Shown: positions 49,410-59,585 of the stretch, piece after piece | Numbering within the stretch: position 1 is the stretch's first letter | How the letters are laid out: every line of letters begins with the position of its first letter | NCBI GenBank assembly: GCA_963816315.1 | Contig: CAWFJZ010000026.1 | Span: 62,001 to 126,000 of the forward strand | DNA: 64,000 bases | Direction: 5' to 3' | Source: CADEEN01 sp963816315 | GTDB taxonomy: Bacteria > Pseudomonadota > Gammaproteobacteria > Burkholderiales > Burkholderiaceae_C | Program-made: the position numbers and the translations under genes | The notes under the pieces: generated by a model | What the model saw: the letters and a program-made list of their open reading frames with translations, nothing else | The model's database searches: none | Told to the model about the DNA's origin: nothing

Positions 49410-50131
49410 CGACAGATCGCGTGATGCTGCTGATCGACGCCGACAACGTCTCGCTCGACGTCATCGAGCAGGCCGTGCCCTGGGTGCATCAGCACTTCGG
49501 CGGCCCGCATGTGCGGCGCGCCTACTGCACGGCCGAGAGTGCGGTCAAGCACCAGGCGGCGTTCAAACGCCTGGGCATCCGACCGATGGTGAACCTGGCA
49601 GCCGGCAAGAACTCGACCGACATCGCGCTGGCGGTCGATGCGCTCGATCTCGCGATCGCAGAGCGTCCGCAAGTCGTGGTCATCGCTTCGTCGGATTCCG
49701 ATTTCGCACCGCTCGTCTCGCGCCTGCGCGAGAAGGGCTGCCGCGTCGTCGGTGTCGGCCAGGACGGCAAGACCGGCGACGAGACGATCGGCGTGTACGA
49801 CGACTACGAAGTGATGTCGCATCGCAAGGCCGCTGCACGCGCCACTGCACCCGTGAAGGCGCCCGCCAAGAAACGTGCAGCGAGAAAAGCGCCGGCGAAG
49901 AAGACCGTCGTTGCGGCGATCCCGGACAAGGCGCAGGCCATCTTCGACGCGCTGCCCGCGTTGGCGGCCGGCGAATCGGTCGAGCTGCGCGTGGCCGCCG
50001 AGAGGCTGCGCGATGCGCAACTGCTGTCGAGGAGTGGTTCCTCGACCAAGCTCTTCGGCCAGTTCCCCGAGCTGTTCGAGTTGCGGCCCGAGAAGCAGCC
50101 GAACCACGTGCAGCGCCGCATGGCCCGGTGA
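49406..50131 (+). CDS. NYN domain (DUF88) protein with OST-HTH-like C-terminus
   Basis: A 241-residue protein. Residues 5-140 form a NYN/PIN-like nuclease domain with acidic residues in LLIDADNVSLD, NSTDIALAVDALDLA and ASSDSDFAPLV; after a basic Lys/Ala linker (about 145-175) the last 60 residues (SGSSTKLFGQFPELFEL) look like a small winged-helix (OST-HTH/LOTUS-like) domain. An RNA-processing role is typical of the fold but unproven here. Its start overlaps pyrC and its stop overlaps the next gene, so it is translationally linked to both. Confidence 0.85.
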   Translation: MTTDRVMLLIDADNVSLDVIEQAVPWVHQHFGGPHVRRAYCTAESAVKHQAAFKRLGIRPMVNLAAGKNSTDIALAVDALDLAIAERPQVVVIASSDSDFAPLVSRLREKGCRVVGVGQDGKTGDETIGVYDDYEVMSHRKAAARATAPVKAPAKKRAARKAPAKKTVVAAIPDKAQAIFDALPALAAGESVELRVAAERLRDAQLLSRSGSSTKLFGQFPELFELRPEKQPNHVQRRMAR

Positions 50132-50790
50132 CGACGACGGCGCTCGACTGGCGCCAGCCGTGGCTCGCGCCGCTCGCCGAGGCGGGCTCGCAGCCGGCGC
50201 CGGTGCGTTTCGTTGCCGCCGACGCATTGCCTGATGGCGAAGCCTACGAAGCCTTCATCGCCCGCACCGGCTGCGTGCCGACGCGCGACAACCTGCACGA
50301 CCACTTCAATCGCCTGATCTGGCATCGACATCCGCGGATCAAGCAACGCCTGAATGAGTTGCAGGCCACCGAGATCGCAGCGCGCGGCATCGCCGCCACG
50401 CGCGGTGCGCTGCGCGACGCGCTGACGCTGTTCGACGAAAACGGCGCGCTATGGCCCGACGCGCCGCCGCGGTTGGCGCAAGCGCTGGCCGCGCGCGACT
50501 GGCACGCGCTGTTCGTCACCCAGCGCGCGCTGTGGCATGGCCATGGCTTCGAGGTCTTCGGCCACGCGCTGGTCGAACAACTGGCGACCGCGCCGCGCAA
50601 GGGCCTGACCGCGCATGTCCTGCTGGCCGATCCGCTCGTGTTGACACCCGCGCAGTGGGCCGCCAAGCCCTTCCTGCCGCTGCCGGTGCTCGGCATCCCC
50701 GGCTGGTGGCCGGCCAACGAAGACCCGGCGTTCTACGGAGACCCTCAGGTCTTTCGCCCGGCGGTCTTGAAGGGCGCGACAAAGCCCTAA
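50128..50790 (+). CDS. DUF3025 domain protein
   Basis: A 220-residue cytoplasmic protein. The family pattern is clear: PTRDNLHDHFNRLIWHRHPRIKQRLN near residues 50-75, then GALRDALTLFDENGALW, a WHALFVTQRALW segment, HGFEVFGHALVEQL and the C-terminal LPVLGIPGWWPANEDPAFYGD. The function of DUF3025 is unknown. It begins at a GTG that overlaps the NYN gene stop. Confidence 0.85.
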   Translation: MTTTALDWRQPWLAPLAEAGSQPAPVRFVAADALPDGEAYEAFIARTGCVPTRDNLHDHFNRLIWHRHPRIKQRLNELQATEIAARGIAATRGALRDALTLFDENGALWPDAPPRLAQALAARDWHALFVTQRALWHGHGFEVFGHALVEQLATAPRKGLTAHVLLADPLVLTPAQWAAKPFLPLPVLGIPGWWPANEDPAFYGDPQVFRPAVLKGATKP

Positions 50791-50836
50791 CATCCTGCGC
50801 GTTGCGGGGCCCTTCGCGCGCCGCGTCATCGACGCC

Positions 50837-51712
50837 ATGAAACGCATCGTCCTGTTCATCGTCACCAATCTCGCCGTCATGCTCGTGCTCGGGCTGGTGG
50901 TGAATATCTTCGGCTTGAACCGCTTTCTCACTGCCAACGGCCTCAGCCTGCCGGGCCTGCTGGCGTTCTCCGCCGTCATGGGCTTCGGCGGCGCGATCAT
51001 CTCGCTGCTCATCAGCAAGCCGGTGGCCAAGTGGAGCACGGGCGCCCAGGTCATCAACGACTCCGCCGACGCCACGCACCAATGGCTCGTCATCACCGTC
51101 AAGCGCTTTGCCGATAAGGCCGGCATCCGCATGCCCGAAGTGGCGATCTACGAGGGCGAGCCGAACGCGTTTGCGACCGGCGCGTTCAAGAACTCGGCGC
51201 TCGTCGCCGTGTCCACCGGCCTGCTGCAGGGCATGAACCGCGACGAAGTCGAAGCCGTCATCGGCCACGAGATCGCGCACGTCGCCAACGGCGACATGGT
51301 GACCATGACGCTGATCCAGGGCGTGATGAACACCTTCGTTGTCTTCCTGTCGCGTGCTATCGGCTACGTGGTCGATAAGGTCGTGCTGCGCAACGACCGC
51401 AGCGGCCCCGGCATCGGCTACTACGTCACCACCATCGTGCTCGACATCGTGCTCGGCGTGCTGGCCGCGATCATCGTCGCCTGGTTCTCGCGCCAACGCG
51501 AGTTCCGCGCCGACCGCGGCTCAGCCGACCTGATGGGCAATGCAGTGCCGATGCAGCACGCGTTGGCCCGCCTCGGCGGCCTGCCGCCCGGCGAGCTGCC
51601 GAAGAGCGTGCAGGCGATGGGCATCACCGGCGTGCCGAGCGGCTTCGCCAAGCTGTTCTCGAGCCACCCGCCGATCGAAGAGCGCATCGCGGCGCTGCAA
51701 GCGCCGCGATAA
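50837..51712 (+). CDS. htpX: Membrane protease HtpX
   Basis: A 291-residue M48B integral-membrane protease. Two N-terminal membrane segments (IVLFIVTNLAVMLVLGLVV and GLLAFSAVMGFGGAIISLL) precede the zinc site GHEIAHVANGDMV (near residue 141); two more membrane segments follow, and FRADRGSADLMG holds the third ligand Glu-region and Asp. It degrades misfolded inner-membrane proteins. The C-terminus FSSHPPIEERIAAL is highly conserved. rnpB follows at once. Confidence 0.93.
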   Translation: MKRIVLFIVTNLAVMLVLGLVVNIFGLNRFLTANGLSLPGLLAFSAVMGFGGAIISLLISKPVAKWSTGAQVINDSADATHQWLVITVKRFADKAGIRMPEVAIYEGEPNAFATGAFKNSALVAVSTGLLQGMNRDEVEAVIGHEIAHVANGDMVTMTLIQGVMNTFVVFLSRAIGYVVDKVVLRNDRSGPGIGYYVTTIVLDIVLGVLAAIIVAWFSRQREFRADRGSADLMGNAVPMQHALARLGGLPPGELPKSVQAMGITGVPSGFAKLFSSHPPIEERIAALQAPR

Positions 51713-51720
51713 TGCACGCG

Positions 51721-52058
51721 TGAAGCAAGCCAGACCGCCGCTGGTGCAAGGCCCGAAAGGGCGCACTGGAGGAAGGTCCGGACTGCACAGAGCAGCGTAG
51801 GAGCTAACGGCTCTCCACCGCGAGGTGAGGATCAGAGCAACAGAGACGAGTCTTGGTGAGCGAGAGCCCGCCAAGGGTGAAACGGGCAATCTCTACGCGC
51901 AGCAACACCAAATAGGCCGGCATTGAGGTGGCTCGCGGAGCCGGCGGGTAGGTGGCACCGAGCCGTTCAGTGATGAACGGCCCAGATGAATGGCGGTCAC
52001 GGTGGGGGTCTCGCAAGAGGTTCGCACCGCACAGAATCCGGCCTATCGGCTTGCTTCA
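51721..52058 (+). ncRNA. rnpB: RNase P RNA, bacterial type A
   Basis: The catalytic RNA that matures tRNA 5' ends. The ends pair (tgaagcaagcc at 51721 with ggcttgcttca ending at 52058). Universal blocks are present in order: ggaggaaggtccggactgcac (51770s), the agagcagcgtaggagctaac region, gtgaaacggg, and the closing cacagaatccggccta. Ends are estimated from pairing and may be a few bases off. Confidence 0.93.
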
Positions 52059-52066
52059 CATTTTCT

Positions 52067-54227
52067 TCAGCGCAGCGAGTCGATCCACGCCGAGAGCGAT
52101 TGCAGGCCTTGCTCGTCGACCAGCGTCGAGCCCAGCGGCGGCATGCGCGTTGACGTTGTCGAGGTGGCGCGCCGCCACAGGTCGCTGTTGGCATGGTTGC
52201 CCGGCGCGATGCGCAGTGCGCCGCTCACCGTGGGAATGCCGGCGGCCACACCGACGATGTTCATCGCCGCCACCGCGGTGCCGTAGCGCAGGTCCATGTT
52301 GACCGATGTCGGCCCGCCCGGCTGGTGGCAGTTCGCGCAGTTGCTTTCCAGGTAGGCCTTGGCGCGGCTTTCGAGCGACGCCTGCGTGCTGCTTGGGTCG
52401 GGCATCGCGCCGTACTGCGCCGCCGAGCCGATGTCGCCGCCGAACAGGCCGATGTGGTTCAAGGTGCGCAGTTGGTTGTCGGCTCTGCCGCTGCTCTGGT
52501 AGGTGTGGTCACGGTTGAACTGCAGTGTGTTGACGCCGAGCACGCGGCCGCTGGCCTGGGTATGGCAGTTCATGCATTGCGCCTGGCTCGGAAAAGTCCA
52601 GGTGATGCGCGTGGCGCCGCCGGTGGCCGGGTTGATGCTGTCGTAGGCGGCCGTGGCGCCCGTGGTCAGCAGATCGGCGTCGCTCTGGTCGGCACGCCAG
52701 CGGTAGGTGTAGCCGGTCCAGCCGTCGGCGCGGTTGACCATGACGCGCGTCTCCACGCGCGTCGTGCCGCCGCCGGGCAGCGGCAGCTCGAAGTGCTTGA
52801 CGGTGATCGTGCCGAGCGGGAAAGACCATGCCCCGTCGGCGGCAAAGCCGATCGTCGCGCCGGCGGGCACGACCAGCCAGCGCTGCTTGCGCGCGCCGTC
52901 GGACCAGAACGGCGCATTGACCTCGTAGTCGATGACACCGGGCGACGGCGTCAGTGGCGCCAGATTGCTGAACAGGCCGGTGGCCGACAACGTGGCCGGC
53001 ATCGTCACCGCGGTGCTCGGGCTGTTGACCGCTTCGAACCGGTAGATGATGCCGGGCTGCGAGGCGGCATAGATCTCGCCGGCCTCGTCCTCGCCCATCG
53101 AATAGACGATGTTCGCGCCGCTGGCGGCCACGGTGTTGCTGGCCACGTTGCCGCTACCGTCGAACTGGATCGACCACACGTTGCCGCTGCCGCCGGCATC
53201 GGCGTAGAAGTAGCGCCCCACCTGCGACGGCAGCGCGCTGCCGCGATAGACGTAGCCGCCGACGACGGCCACGCCGACCGAGTGGTCGTACTGGACCAGC
53301 GGCGGCTCGAAGTCTGAATACGGCCGGGTGCTGGGCGAAAACGGCTGCGAGCCTTCGAAGGCCGGCCACCCGTAGTCGAGGCCCTTCTTGATGCGGTTGA
53401 CCTCCTCGCGCGAGCCTTCGCCGACGTCGCCGCAAAACAGATCGTGGCTGCCACCGCGATCGAAACTGCAGCGCCACGGGTTGCGAAATCCCAGCGCCCA
53501 GACGGCGTTGCCGAAGGGGTTGTCGCTGGGAATGGTGTAGGTGCCGGTGTTGGCATCGACGCGGATGCGCAGCACCTTGCCGAACAAGGTCGCGGTTTCG
53601 CCGGCGTTCGTCTGGTTGCCGCCGTCGCCGTGCGAGATGTAGAGCATGCCGTCGGGGCCGAAGCCGAGCCAGCCGCCGAAGTGATAGCCGTTGGCATGGT
53701 CGATCTCGAGCACGATCTTCTCGGAACTCGCGGCGGCGGTGTTGGCGCCGCGGCTCGTGTCGCGGAAGCGCGAGATGCGCACCTTGCGTTGGCCCGCGGT
53801 GACGTTCACATAGTTGACGTAGAAGTAGCCGTTGGTCCTGTAGGCCGGATCGAACGCCAGGCCGATCAGCCCGGCCTCACCACCATTGCTGTCCACGCGC
53901 GAGCTGATGTCGAGGAAGGTCGTCGTCTGCGTCGCATTGCGGTCGTTGGCGAAGACGGTGATCGTGCCGCCGCGCTCGGGCACGAAGAGGCGGTTGGTGC
54001 CGTCGCCGGAATGAGTGATGTAAGTCGGCCCAGGCACGCTCAGATTCGGAAACGCGTTGACGGCGCGCAGTTGCCTGCTGTCGCCCGCGCCCGTCGGGAT
54101 CTGCACGCTGCTCGGTGCGACGCGCGCATCGAGGCCATAACTCTGGCTGTCGCTTGCCGCCGCCACCACCGCCACAGGCCGTGAGCGCAAACAACAGCGG
54201 CAGAAAAAACGCGCGGAGGTTCAGCAT
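52067..54227 (-). CDS. PQQ-type sugar dehydrogenase fused to a diheme cytochrome c domain (frameshifted)
   Basis: A lipoprotein of about 719 residues (ALTACGGGG lipobox); near 54165 one extra base in a GGC run shifts the frame. Residues 40-390 are a glucose/sorbosone dehydrogenase propeller (THSGDGTNRLFVPERGG, GGEAGLIGLAFDP, ISHGDGGNQ, ALGFRNPWRCSFD, GEGSREEVNRI, YDHSVGVAVVGGYVYRG). The C-terminal half is like the SO2930-type diheme family, with heme sites CMNCH and CANCH and axial Met candidates (RMPPLG). It may pass electrons from an alcohol or sugar to a respiratory acceptor; the substrate is unknown. Confidence 0.8.
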
Positions 54228-54428
54228 GCAAGACTCTCAAGTTGGGCACGGGGCAACGCAACCCTTGTGCCACGGATGCCAGTGTGCATGGGTGGCAAGT
54301 GGTTACGGCGGCACATGCAGCACCGACGGGCCCCTCGAACCGGGTGCCGTGTCGGCGAGCGGCCGGCAGAAATGAGGCGGGCTCACCGTCGCACACAATG
54401 TCTTGCATGCCCACGCGACGCCGTCTCG

Positions 54429-55637
54429 ATGAATCCTGATGCACCGTCGCTGTGGCGCGGCGCGCGCTGGACGCTGGCGCTGATGCTCGCCGGCCTGGGC
54501 ACGCTCGGGCCGTTTTCGATCGACACCTATCTGCCGGCGTTCGACGGCATCGCGCGCACGCTCGGGGCCACGCCGCTGCAGATGCAGCAGACGCTGTCGG
54601 CCTACCTGTTCGGCTTTGCGGCGATGAACCTGTTCCACGGCGCGCTGGCCGACAGCTTCGGCCGCCGGCCGGTGGTGATGGTGGGCCTGGCGCTGTTCAC
54701 GCTCGCTTCCGTCGGCTGCGCGCTGGCGCCGACGATCGGCTGGCTGATTGCGTTTCGCGCCCTGCAGGGCATGAGCGCCGGCGCCGGCATGATCGTCTCG
54801 CGCGCCATCATCCGCGACATGTTCCCGCCGGCCGACGCGCAGCGGGTGATGAGCCAGGTGACGATCTACTTCGGCATCGCGCCGGCGGTGGCGCCGATGG
54901 TCGGCGGCTTCCTCTTCGCGCATGCCGATTGGCACGCCATCTTCTGGTTCCTCGCCGCCGTCGGTGCGCTGCTGCTCGTGCTCAACCTGCGCCTGTTGCC
55001 CGAGACGCTGCATGCCAGCCAGGTGCAGCCGTTCAATGCGCGCAACCTGATGCGCGGCTACGCGCAGCTCGGCGCCGACCCGCGTTTCTTCGCGCTCTGT
55101 CTGGCCAGCGGCGTGCCGTTCAACGGCATGTTCATCTACGTGCTGTCGGCGCCGGCGTGGCTGGGGAATTTGCTGCAGCTCGCGCCGACGCAGTTCTTCT
55201 GGTTCTTCTGCCTGTCGATCGGCGGCATCATGGCCGGCGCCTGGTGGTCCGGGCGCTCGGCCGGCCGCGTCGATCCGCGCAAGCAGATCCGCCGCGGCTT
55301 GAACATCATGGTGCTGGCGACGGTGATCAACGTCGCGCTCAACGCCGTGCTGGCGCCGCCGCATTGGGCGTGGGCGCTGCCGCCGGTGGCACTGTTCTCG
55401 TTCGGCTGGTCGTTGATGGTGCCGGCGGTGACCATCAAGGTGCTCGACCTGATGCCCGCCCGGCGCGGCATGGCGTCGTCGATGCAGGCCTTCGTCGGCA
55501 GCGTCGCCAACGGCCTGGTGGCCGGCGTGATCTCGCCGCTGGTGATGCACTCGGCGCTGCTGCTGGCGCTGACGTCGGCGGGGTTCCTGGTCATCGGCCT
55601 CGTGGCGTGGCAGTGGGTCAAGAAGCGCGTGCCGTAG
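54429..55637 (+). CDS. Bcr/CflA family multidrug efflux transporter
   Basis: A 402-residue major-facilitator antiporter with twelve membrane segments. The Bcr/CflA marks are FSIDTYLPAF in helix 1, the loop 2-3 motif GALADSFGRRPVVMVGLALF, and RALQGMSAGAGMIVSRAIIRDM in helix 4-5. It exports drugs or small metabolites against protons. I take ATG 54429, which leaves a nine-residue cytoplasmic start; the longer frame upstream looks spurious. It converges on the glucokinase gene with five bases between stop codons. Confidence 0.88.
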   Translation: MNPDAPSLWRGARWTLALMLAGLGTLGPFSIDTYLPAFDGIARTLGATPLQMQQTLSAYLFGFAAMNLFHGALADSFGRRPVVMVGLALFTLASVGCALAPTIGWLIAFRALQGMSAGAGMIVSRAIIRDMFPPADAQRVMSQVTIYFGIAPAVAPMVGGFLFAHADWHAIFWFLAAVGALLLVLNLRLLPETLHASQVQPFNARNLMRGYAQLGADPRFFALCLASGVPFNGMFIYVLSAPAWLGNLLQLAPTQFFWFFCLSIGGIMAGAWWSGRSAGRVDPRKQIRRGLNIMVLATVINVALNAVLAPPHWAWALPPVALFSFGWSLMVPAVTIKVLDLMPARRGMASSMQAFVGSVANGLVAGVISPLVMHSALLLALTSAGFLVIGLVAWQWVKKRVP

Positions 55638-55642
55638 CCAAA

Positions 55643-56626
55643 CTACGCGCCGCTGTCGAGCGCGCGCGCGGCACCCAACAACGCCGGCGCCGGCGCCGTG
55701 ATCACCCACACCGGCACCGCCTCGACATACGAGCGGAAGCGCCCCTTGTCGTCGAAGCGCGAGCGAAACGGCAGCGCCGCAAAGCGCTCGCCCAGACGCG
55801 GCACGATGCCGCCGCCGATGAACACGCCGCCGCGCGCGCCGAGCGTCAGCGCCAGGTTGCCCGCCACCGTGCCGAGCAGCGCCGCAAAGGTCGTCACCGC
55901 CTCGTCGCACTGCGTGTCGTGTTCTGCAGCGCCGGGCCGGCTGCGCGTCAGCACCTCGGCCGGCTGCAACGCCGACGGCGTTTCGCCGTCGAGCAGGCAC
56001 GCCGCCTCATAGAGATTGACCAGGCCCGGCCCGGACAGCGCGCGCTCGGCCGAAACATGCCCGAAGCGCTCACGCAGCACAGCCAGCAACGCAGACTCGC
56101 GGGCGTTGCACGCCGCCAGCGTGACATGGCCGCCTTCGCCGGCAACGACGCGCCAGCCGCCGCTGCCGTCGTTGACCAGGCCCGACACGCCCAGGCCGGT
56201 GCCGGGGCCGATGATGGCCAGCGTCGCGCCGGGCACTGCCGCGCCGCCACCCACGGCCTGCAAATCCGCGGCCGGCAGCACCGGCACGGCATGCGCCAGC
56301 GCTTCGAAATCATTGAGCACGCGCACGCGGTCCGCACCCAGGCTGCGGCGCAAGTCCTCGATCGAGAACGACCACGGGTGATTGGTCATGCTCACCGTGT
56401 CGCCGCTGACGGCGGTGGCGATGCCGAAGGCAACGTCCCGCGGCTGCGGCAGCGCGTGCTGTTTCAGGTAAGCCGCGATGCAGTCGCCGATCGACGCATG
56501 CTCGCGCGCTGCCAGCGTGCCGACATGCGTCAGCGGCGCGCCCGCCGCGGCTTGCCACGCCCAACGCGCATTGGTGCCTCCCACATCCCCCAACAGTCTC
56601 GGAAAACCGCCTGTTCGATGACTCAC
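55643..56626 (-). CDS. glk: Glucokinase
   Basis: A 327-residue bacterial glucokinase (Glk family, PF02685). The phosphate loop LLGDVGGTNARWAW opens it, VLNDFEALAHAVP contains the catalytic Asp, IGPGTGLGVSGLV is the second nucleotide loop, GEGGHVTLA and GGVFIGGGIVPRL follow. It phosphorylates glucose in the cytoplasm. The long C-terminal part is complete. Confidence 0.92.
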   Translation of the reverse strand: MSHRTGGFPRLLGDVGGTNARWAWQAAAGAPLTHVGTLAAREHASIGDCIAAYLKQHALPQPRDVAFGIATAVSGDTVSMTNHPWSFSIEDLRRSLGADRVRVLNDFEALAHAVPVLPAADLQAVGGGAAVPGATLAIIGPGTGLGVSGLVNDGSGGWRVVAGEGGHVTLAACNARESALLAVLRERFGHVSAERALSGPGLVNLYEAACLLDGETPSALQPAEVLTRSRPGAAEHDTQCDEAVTTFAALLGTVAGNLALTLGARGGVFIGGGIVPRLGERFAALPFRSRFDDKGRFRSYVEAVPVWVITAPAPALLGAARALDSGA

Positions 56627-56723
56627 TACCCGTGCTCCATGCCGATGTAGTTTGACTGCGATCGACTCTAGCAGAGCATGCTGTGACCCACGAAAACGGC
56701 CGGCGCAACGCGCGCTGAACTTC

Positions 56724-58909
56724 TCAATCGGGAATCAGCAACGTGCGTTGCTCGAACGAGATGCGATCGGAGTCGAGCGGCGCCGCCGACCACGCCGGCA
56801 CGTTCGCCGCCGTGATCGCCGGCGCGCCCGCGCCGCGCGGCACGGTGCGCACCACCTGCGACGGCGGCAGCGCCGCGCCCTGCGTCAGGTGCGCGTGCAT
56901 CGCATTGAGCGAGCGGATCAGATAGACGTGCAGCGGCACATAGCGCTCGGGATAACCGGGCAACGACAGGAAGCTGTCGAAGTGCTGCGCGTTGGTGACT
57001 TCGATGTAGCGCGCTGCGCTGCGCCCGCGCCCTTCGGCCAGCTGGTGCGCGCCGTAGTAGGCGCGCGAAGCGTGGTTCACCGGGATCAGCGCGTCGGCGC
57101 GGCCGTGCACGATCAGTGTCGGCTTGCCGCGCAGCTTGCCGTCGAGCAACACGTCCTCGACGTTGCGCTGCACGCGCCGCGCCACGGCGTCGCTGCCGGT
57201 GACGAGTGCGCGTTGGCAGAGCGCGCCGTCGAGCGCCAGGTCGAGCGCGCCGGTGGACGGCGAGGCCGCGAGCAGATCGCGTTTGCCGGCGCCGGGCGTG
57301 GCGGCGTTGGCGGCGTCGTTGTAGATCAGGTTGACGCCGACCGTCGGCGGCACGCCGTTGCCGTTGGCAGAAGCTGCCGGCTTGGGCCGTGGCCGACAGC
57401 GCCACCGGGTCGCCCGTCGCGCATTCGTCGCCGCCAGGCTGAAGCCGCACAGGTTGTCGGCCACGCTCGCCCGCGCATAGGTGTTGCTGTAAGTGACGGC
57501 GATCGCCGGCGTGGCAAAGGCGTAGTGCGAGAGCTGCAGCGGCTCGCTGTCGGCCAGCCAGCCGTAGGCGCGCAACTTGGCGCGCGCATCGGCCGATTGC
57601 TCAGCGGTGGTTGCGCCGCTGACCAGGCCCTTGGCTGCGAGGCTCGCGCAGCGCACGGCGCCTTGCGAGATCACGCTCGGCGCGACCAAGGCCACGAAGG
57701 CGTAGCCGGCGCTGTCGGTGGCCGCCAGCGACGCCGCCGCGCAAGGTTGCAGCAGCGTGGCGAGGCTGAAGTAGTCCATCAACGGCTTGCCGATGTTCGT
57801 TTGCTCGACACCGCCCTGCACGATGCGCAGGTGGCGGACGCTGCGCGGCTGCGCGTTCGGCTCGGTGACGGCCACGCCGTCGATCAGGCCGTTCACATCC
57901 TGCTCGGCCGCGGCCAGCGCCGCGGCGGCGCCGTTGGAGATGCCCGAGGCGATGACGATCGTGTTCTTGCGGTCGAGCACGACGCGCTTGCGGCCTTCGC
58001 TGCCGACGCGCCCGTACTCGCTCGTTCAACACATAGAACGCGAAGCGGATCGCCTGCAGCGTGTTCTTGCCCCAGTCCTGCTCCGGGTTGCGTTGCGAGT
58101 GCGCGTGCTTGTAGGCGATGCGGTTCGGCGTCGCGGTGTTGAACGCGGTGCGCTCGGCGTCGGACAGTGCGGCGGTGAAGTGCGACGCGCTGCCGGCGGC
58201 GGCCGCATCGGCGCGCACACCGTCGATCAGGCCGACCGTGTTCGTCGTCAGGTCGTGCAGGCCGTTGCCGGTGCCCTTGTCGGTGTAGGCCACCGCGCAG
58301 CCCTGCTTCAGGCCCCACTCGCCGGACGCGCCGATGGCGCCATAGACGCCGCGCGAGCCCGATGACGTGGCGGTGACGATGCAGGCGCGCTTCGGCATCG
58401 AAGCTCGCCGGCACCTGCACCATCAGCGTCACGTTGCCTTCACCGGCGTACGCGATGTGCTCCCAGCCGGCGATCTTGCCCTGGCCGGCGCTGACGATGC
58501 CCTCGTTGCTCACGTTCGGTCCGTACAGCGTGCCGTAGCCGCCGGCCGGCAGGATGTCGAGCACGGCGCGGTAGTTGACGTGGATGGCGTTGCGGCGCAG
58601 CTCGGCTGCCGTCGGCGCGAGCGGGTCGGCGAACGCCGGTGCGGCCAGGAACAGGCCGGTGGCGCCGAGGCCAGCGGTGAGCAGATCGTTGCCCGCTTCG
58701 CACCACGAGCCGGCCGGCGTGCAGTCGCCGGCGCCGTAGTAGATCGACGAGATCGGGCTCGAGATGAAACGCGGTTTGACGTTGTGCGCGCCGAAGTGGC
58801 CCACGTGGTCTTCAGGGCCGTCGTCGTGGGCGCGCGCGCCGACGGCGCACAGCGCGAGGGCAGCGGCACAGGCGATCAGCGTCGCGTGGGCAATGGGCGG
58901 TCGGTGCAT
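56724..58909 (-). CDS. D-(-)-3-hydroxybutyrate oligomer hydrolase (several frameshifts)
   Basis: An exported hydrolase of about 728 residues with a Sec signal peptide (ATLIACAAALALCAVGARA). Frames change near 58385, 58015, 57425 and 57370; the last two cancel out and garble some twenty residues. Readable family landmarks are VKPRFISSPISSIYYG, NAIHVNYRAVLDI, ASSGSRGVYGAIGASGEWGL, the nucleophile Ser in IASGISNGAAAA, and GRADALIPVNHASRAYYG with NAQHFDSFLSLPGY carrying the catalytic Asp and His. It cuts short hydroxybutyrate oligomers left by polyhydroxybutyrate depolymerases. Confidence 0.85.
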
Positions 58910-59301
58910 GGCAAGTCTCCCGTGGTTGTGCAGGCATTCTGAGCAGCGCGTGCGCGCTGTCTGCCCGGGACAACCTCCACGTGAAATGACGTAAGGGTGG
59001 GGCCCAGTGCAGCGCGCTTGCGCGCTGCGTGTGTGGGAACTGCCGCCGCGGTAGGCACAGACCCTCACCCCGACCCTCTCCCGCACCGCGGGAGAGGGAG
59101 CCGTTCACCCCCTCTCGCGTGCGGGGAGGGCCGGGTGAGGGTGTTTGCGACCCGCTACCTCATCGCAGCCGCGATGGCCGCACCTGGACGAAGATCGCGC
59201 GCAACCCGGTGCTCGAACCGGGTTCGTCGATCGCTTGCGCGCGCACATCGACGGCGGCTTCGCGCCCGAGGAAAGTCAGCATCGGCGCCTGAGCGTTCAC
59301 G
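58910..59301. other. Intergenic region with composite hairpin element
   Basis: No gene is visible. The region contains the nested inverted repeats listed separately at 59061-59142; the remainder has no recognisable site. Confidence 0.5.
59061..59142. repeat. Nested palindromic element (CCCTCTCCC type)
   Basis: The outer arms accctcaccc (59061-59070) and gggtgagggt (59133-59142) pair perfectly. Inside, ccctctcccgc (59074-59084) pairs with gcgggagaggg (59088-59098), and a second hairpin occupies about 59109-59130. Such CCCTCTCCC...GGGAGAGGG elements recur between genes in many proteobacteria. It lies between two converging-side gene ends and could act as an mRNA-end structure. Confidence 0.7.
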
Positions 59302-59565
59302 CTACTTGCGGTTCTCGTTCGGCGACAGGTGGCGCCGATCGAAGTCGATGCCGCGCTGCACCTGCGCGATCGCGCGGTCCACGGCCTGGATCGCATCGAC
59401 GCGGTGGCCGCCCTTGTCGTGCGTCGCGTTGGCCAGGTGCGCGCGAGCTTCTTGCAGGCTTTGCAGCGCGGCCTGCATGTGCGGCTGGTCGGCGCGGGTG
59501 GTCGTCGATGCGCAGCTGACGGCCGCGAGCGCGCACATGATCATCAGGGTCGCTATCAGTTTCAT
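59302..59565 (-). CDS. Small lipoprotein, unknown
   Basis: An 87-residue lipoprotein with a lipobox at AAVSCAS near residue 18. The mature part is a single amphipathic helical region (QAALQSLQEARAHLANATHDKGGHRVDAIQAVDRAIAQVQRG), the pattern of small periplasmic helical-hairpin proteins. AGGAG lies upstream of the ATG. It is the last gene of the DUF1800/DUF1501 operon, 20 bases after the DUF1501 stop. Confidence 0.7.
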   Translation of the reverse strand: MKLIATLMIMCALAAVSCASTTTRADQPHMQAALQSLQEARAHLANATHDKGGHRVDAIQAVDRAIAQVQRGIDFDRRHLSPNENRK

Positions 59566-59585
59566 GGTGAGCTCCTTGGGAAGGT

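Noticed and set aside
54303..56000. A 565-codon minus-strand frame across the efflux transporter
   Set aside because: Arg/His-rich shadow of the Bcr/CflA gene; glucokinase on the same strand uses another frame.
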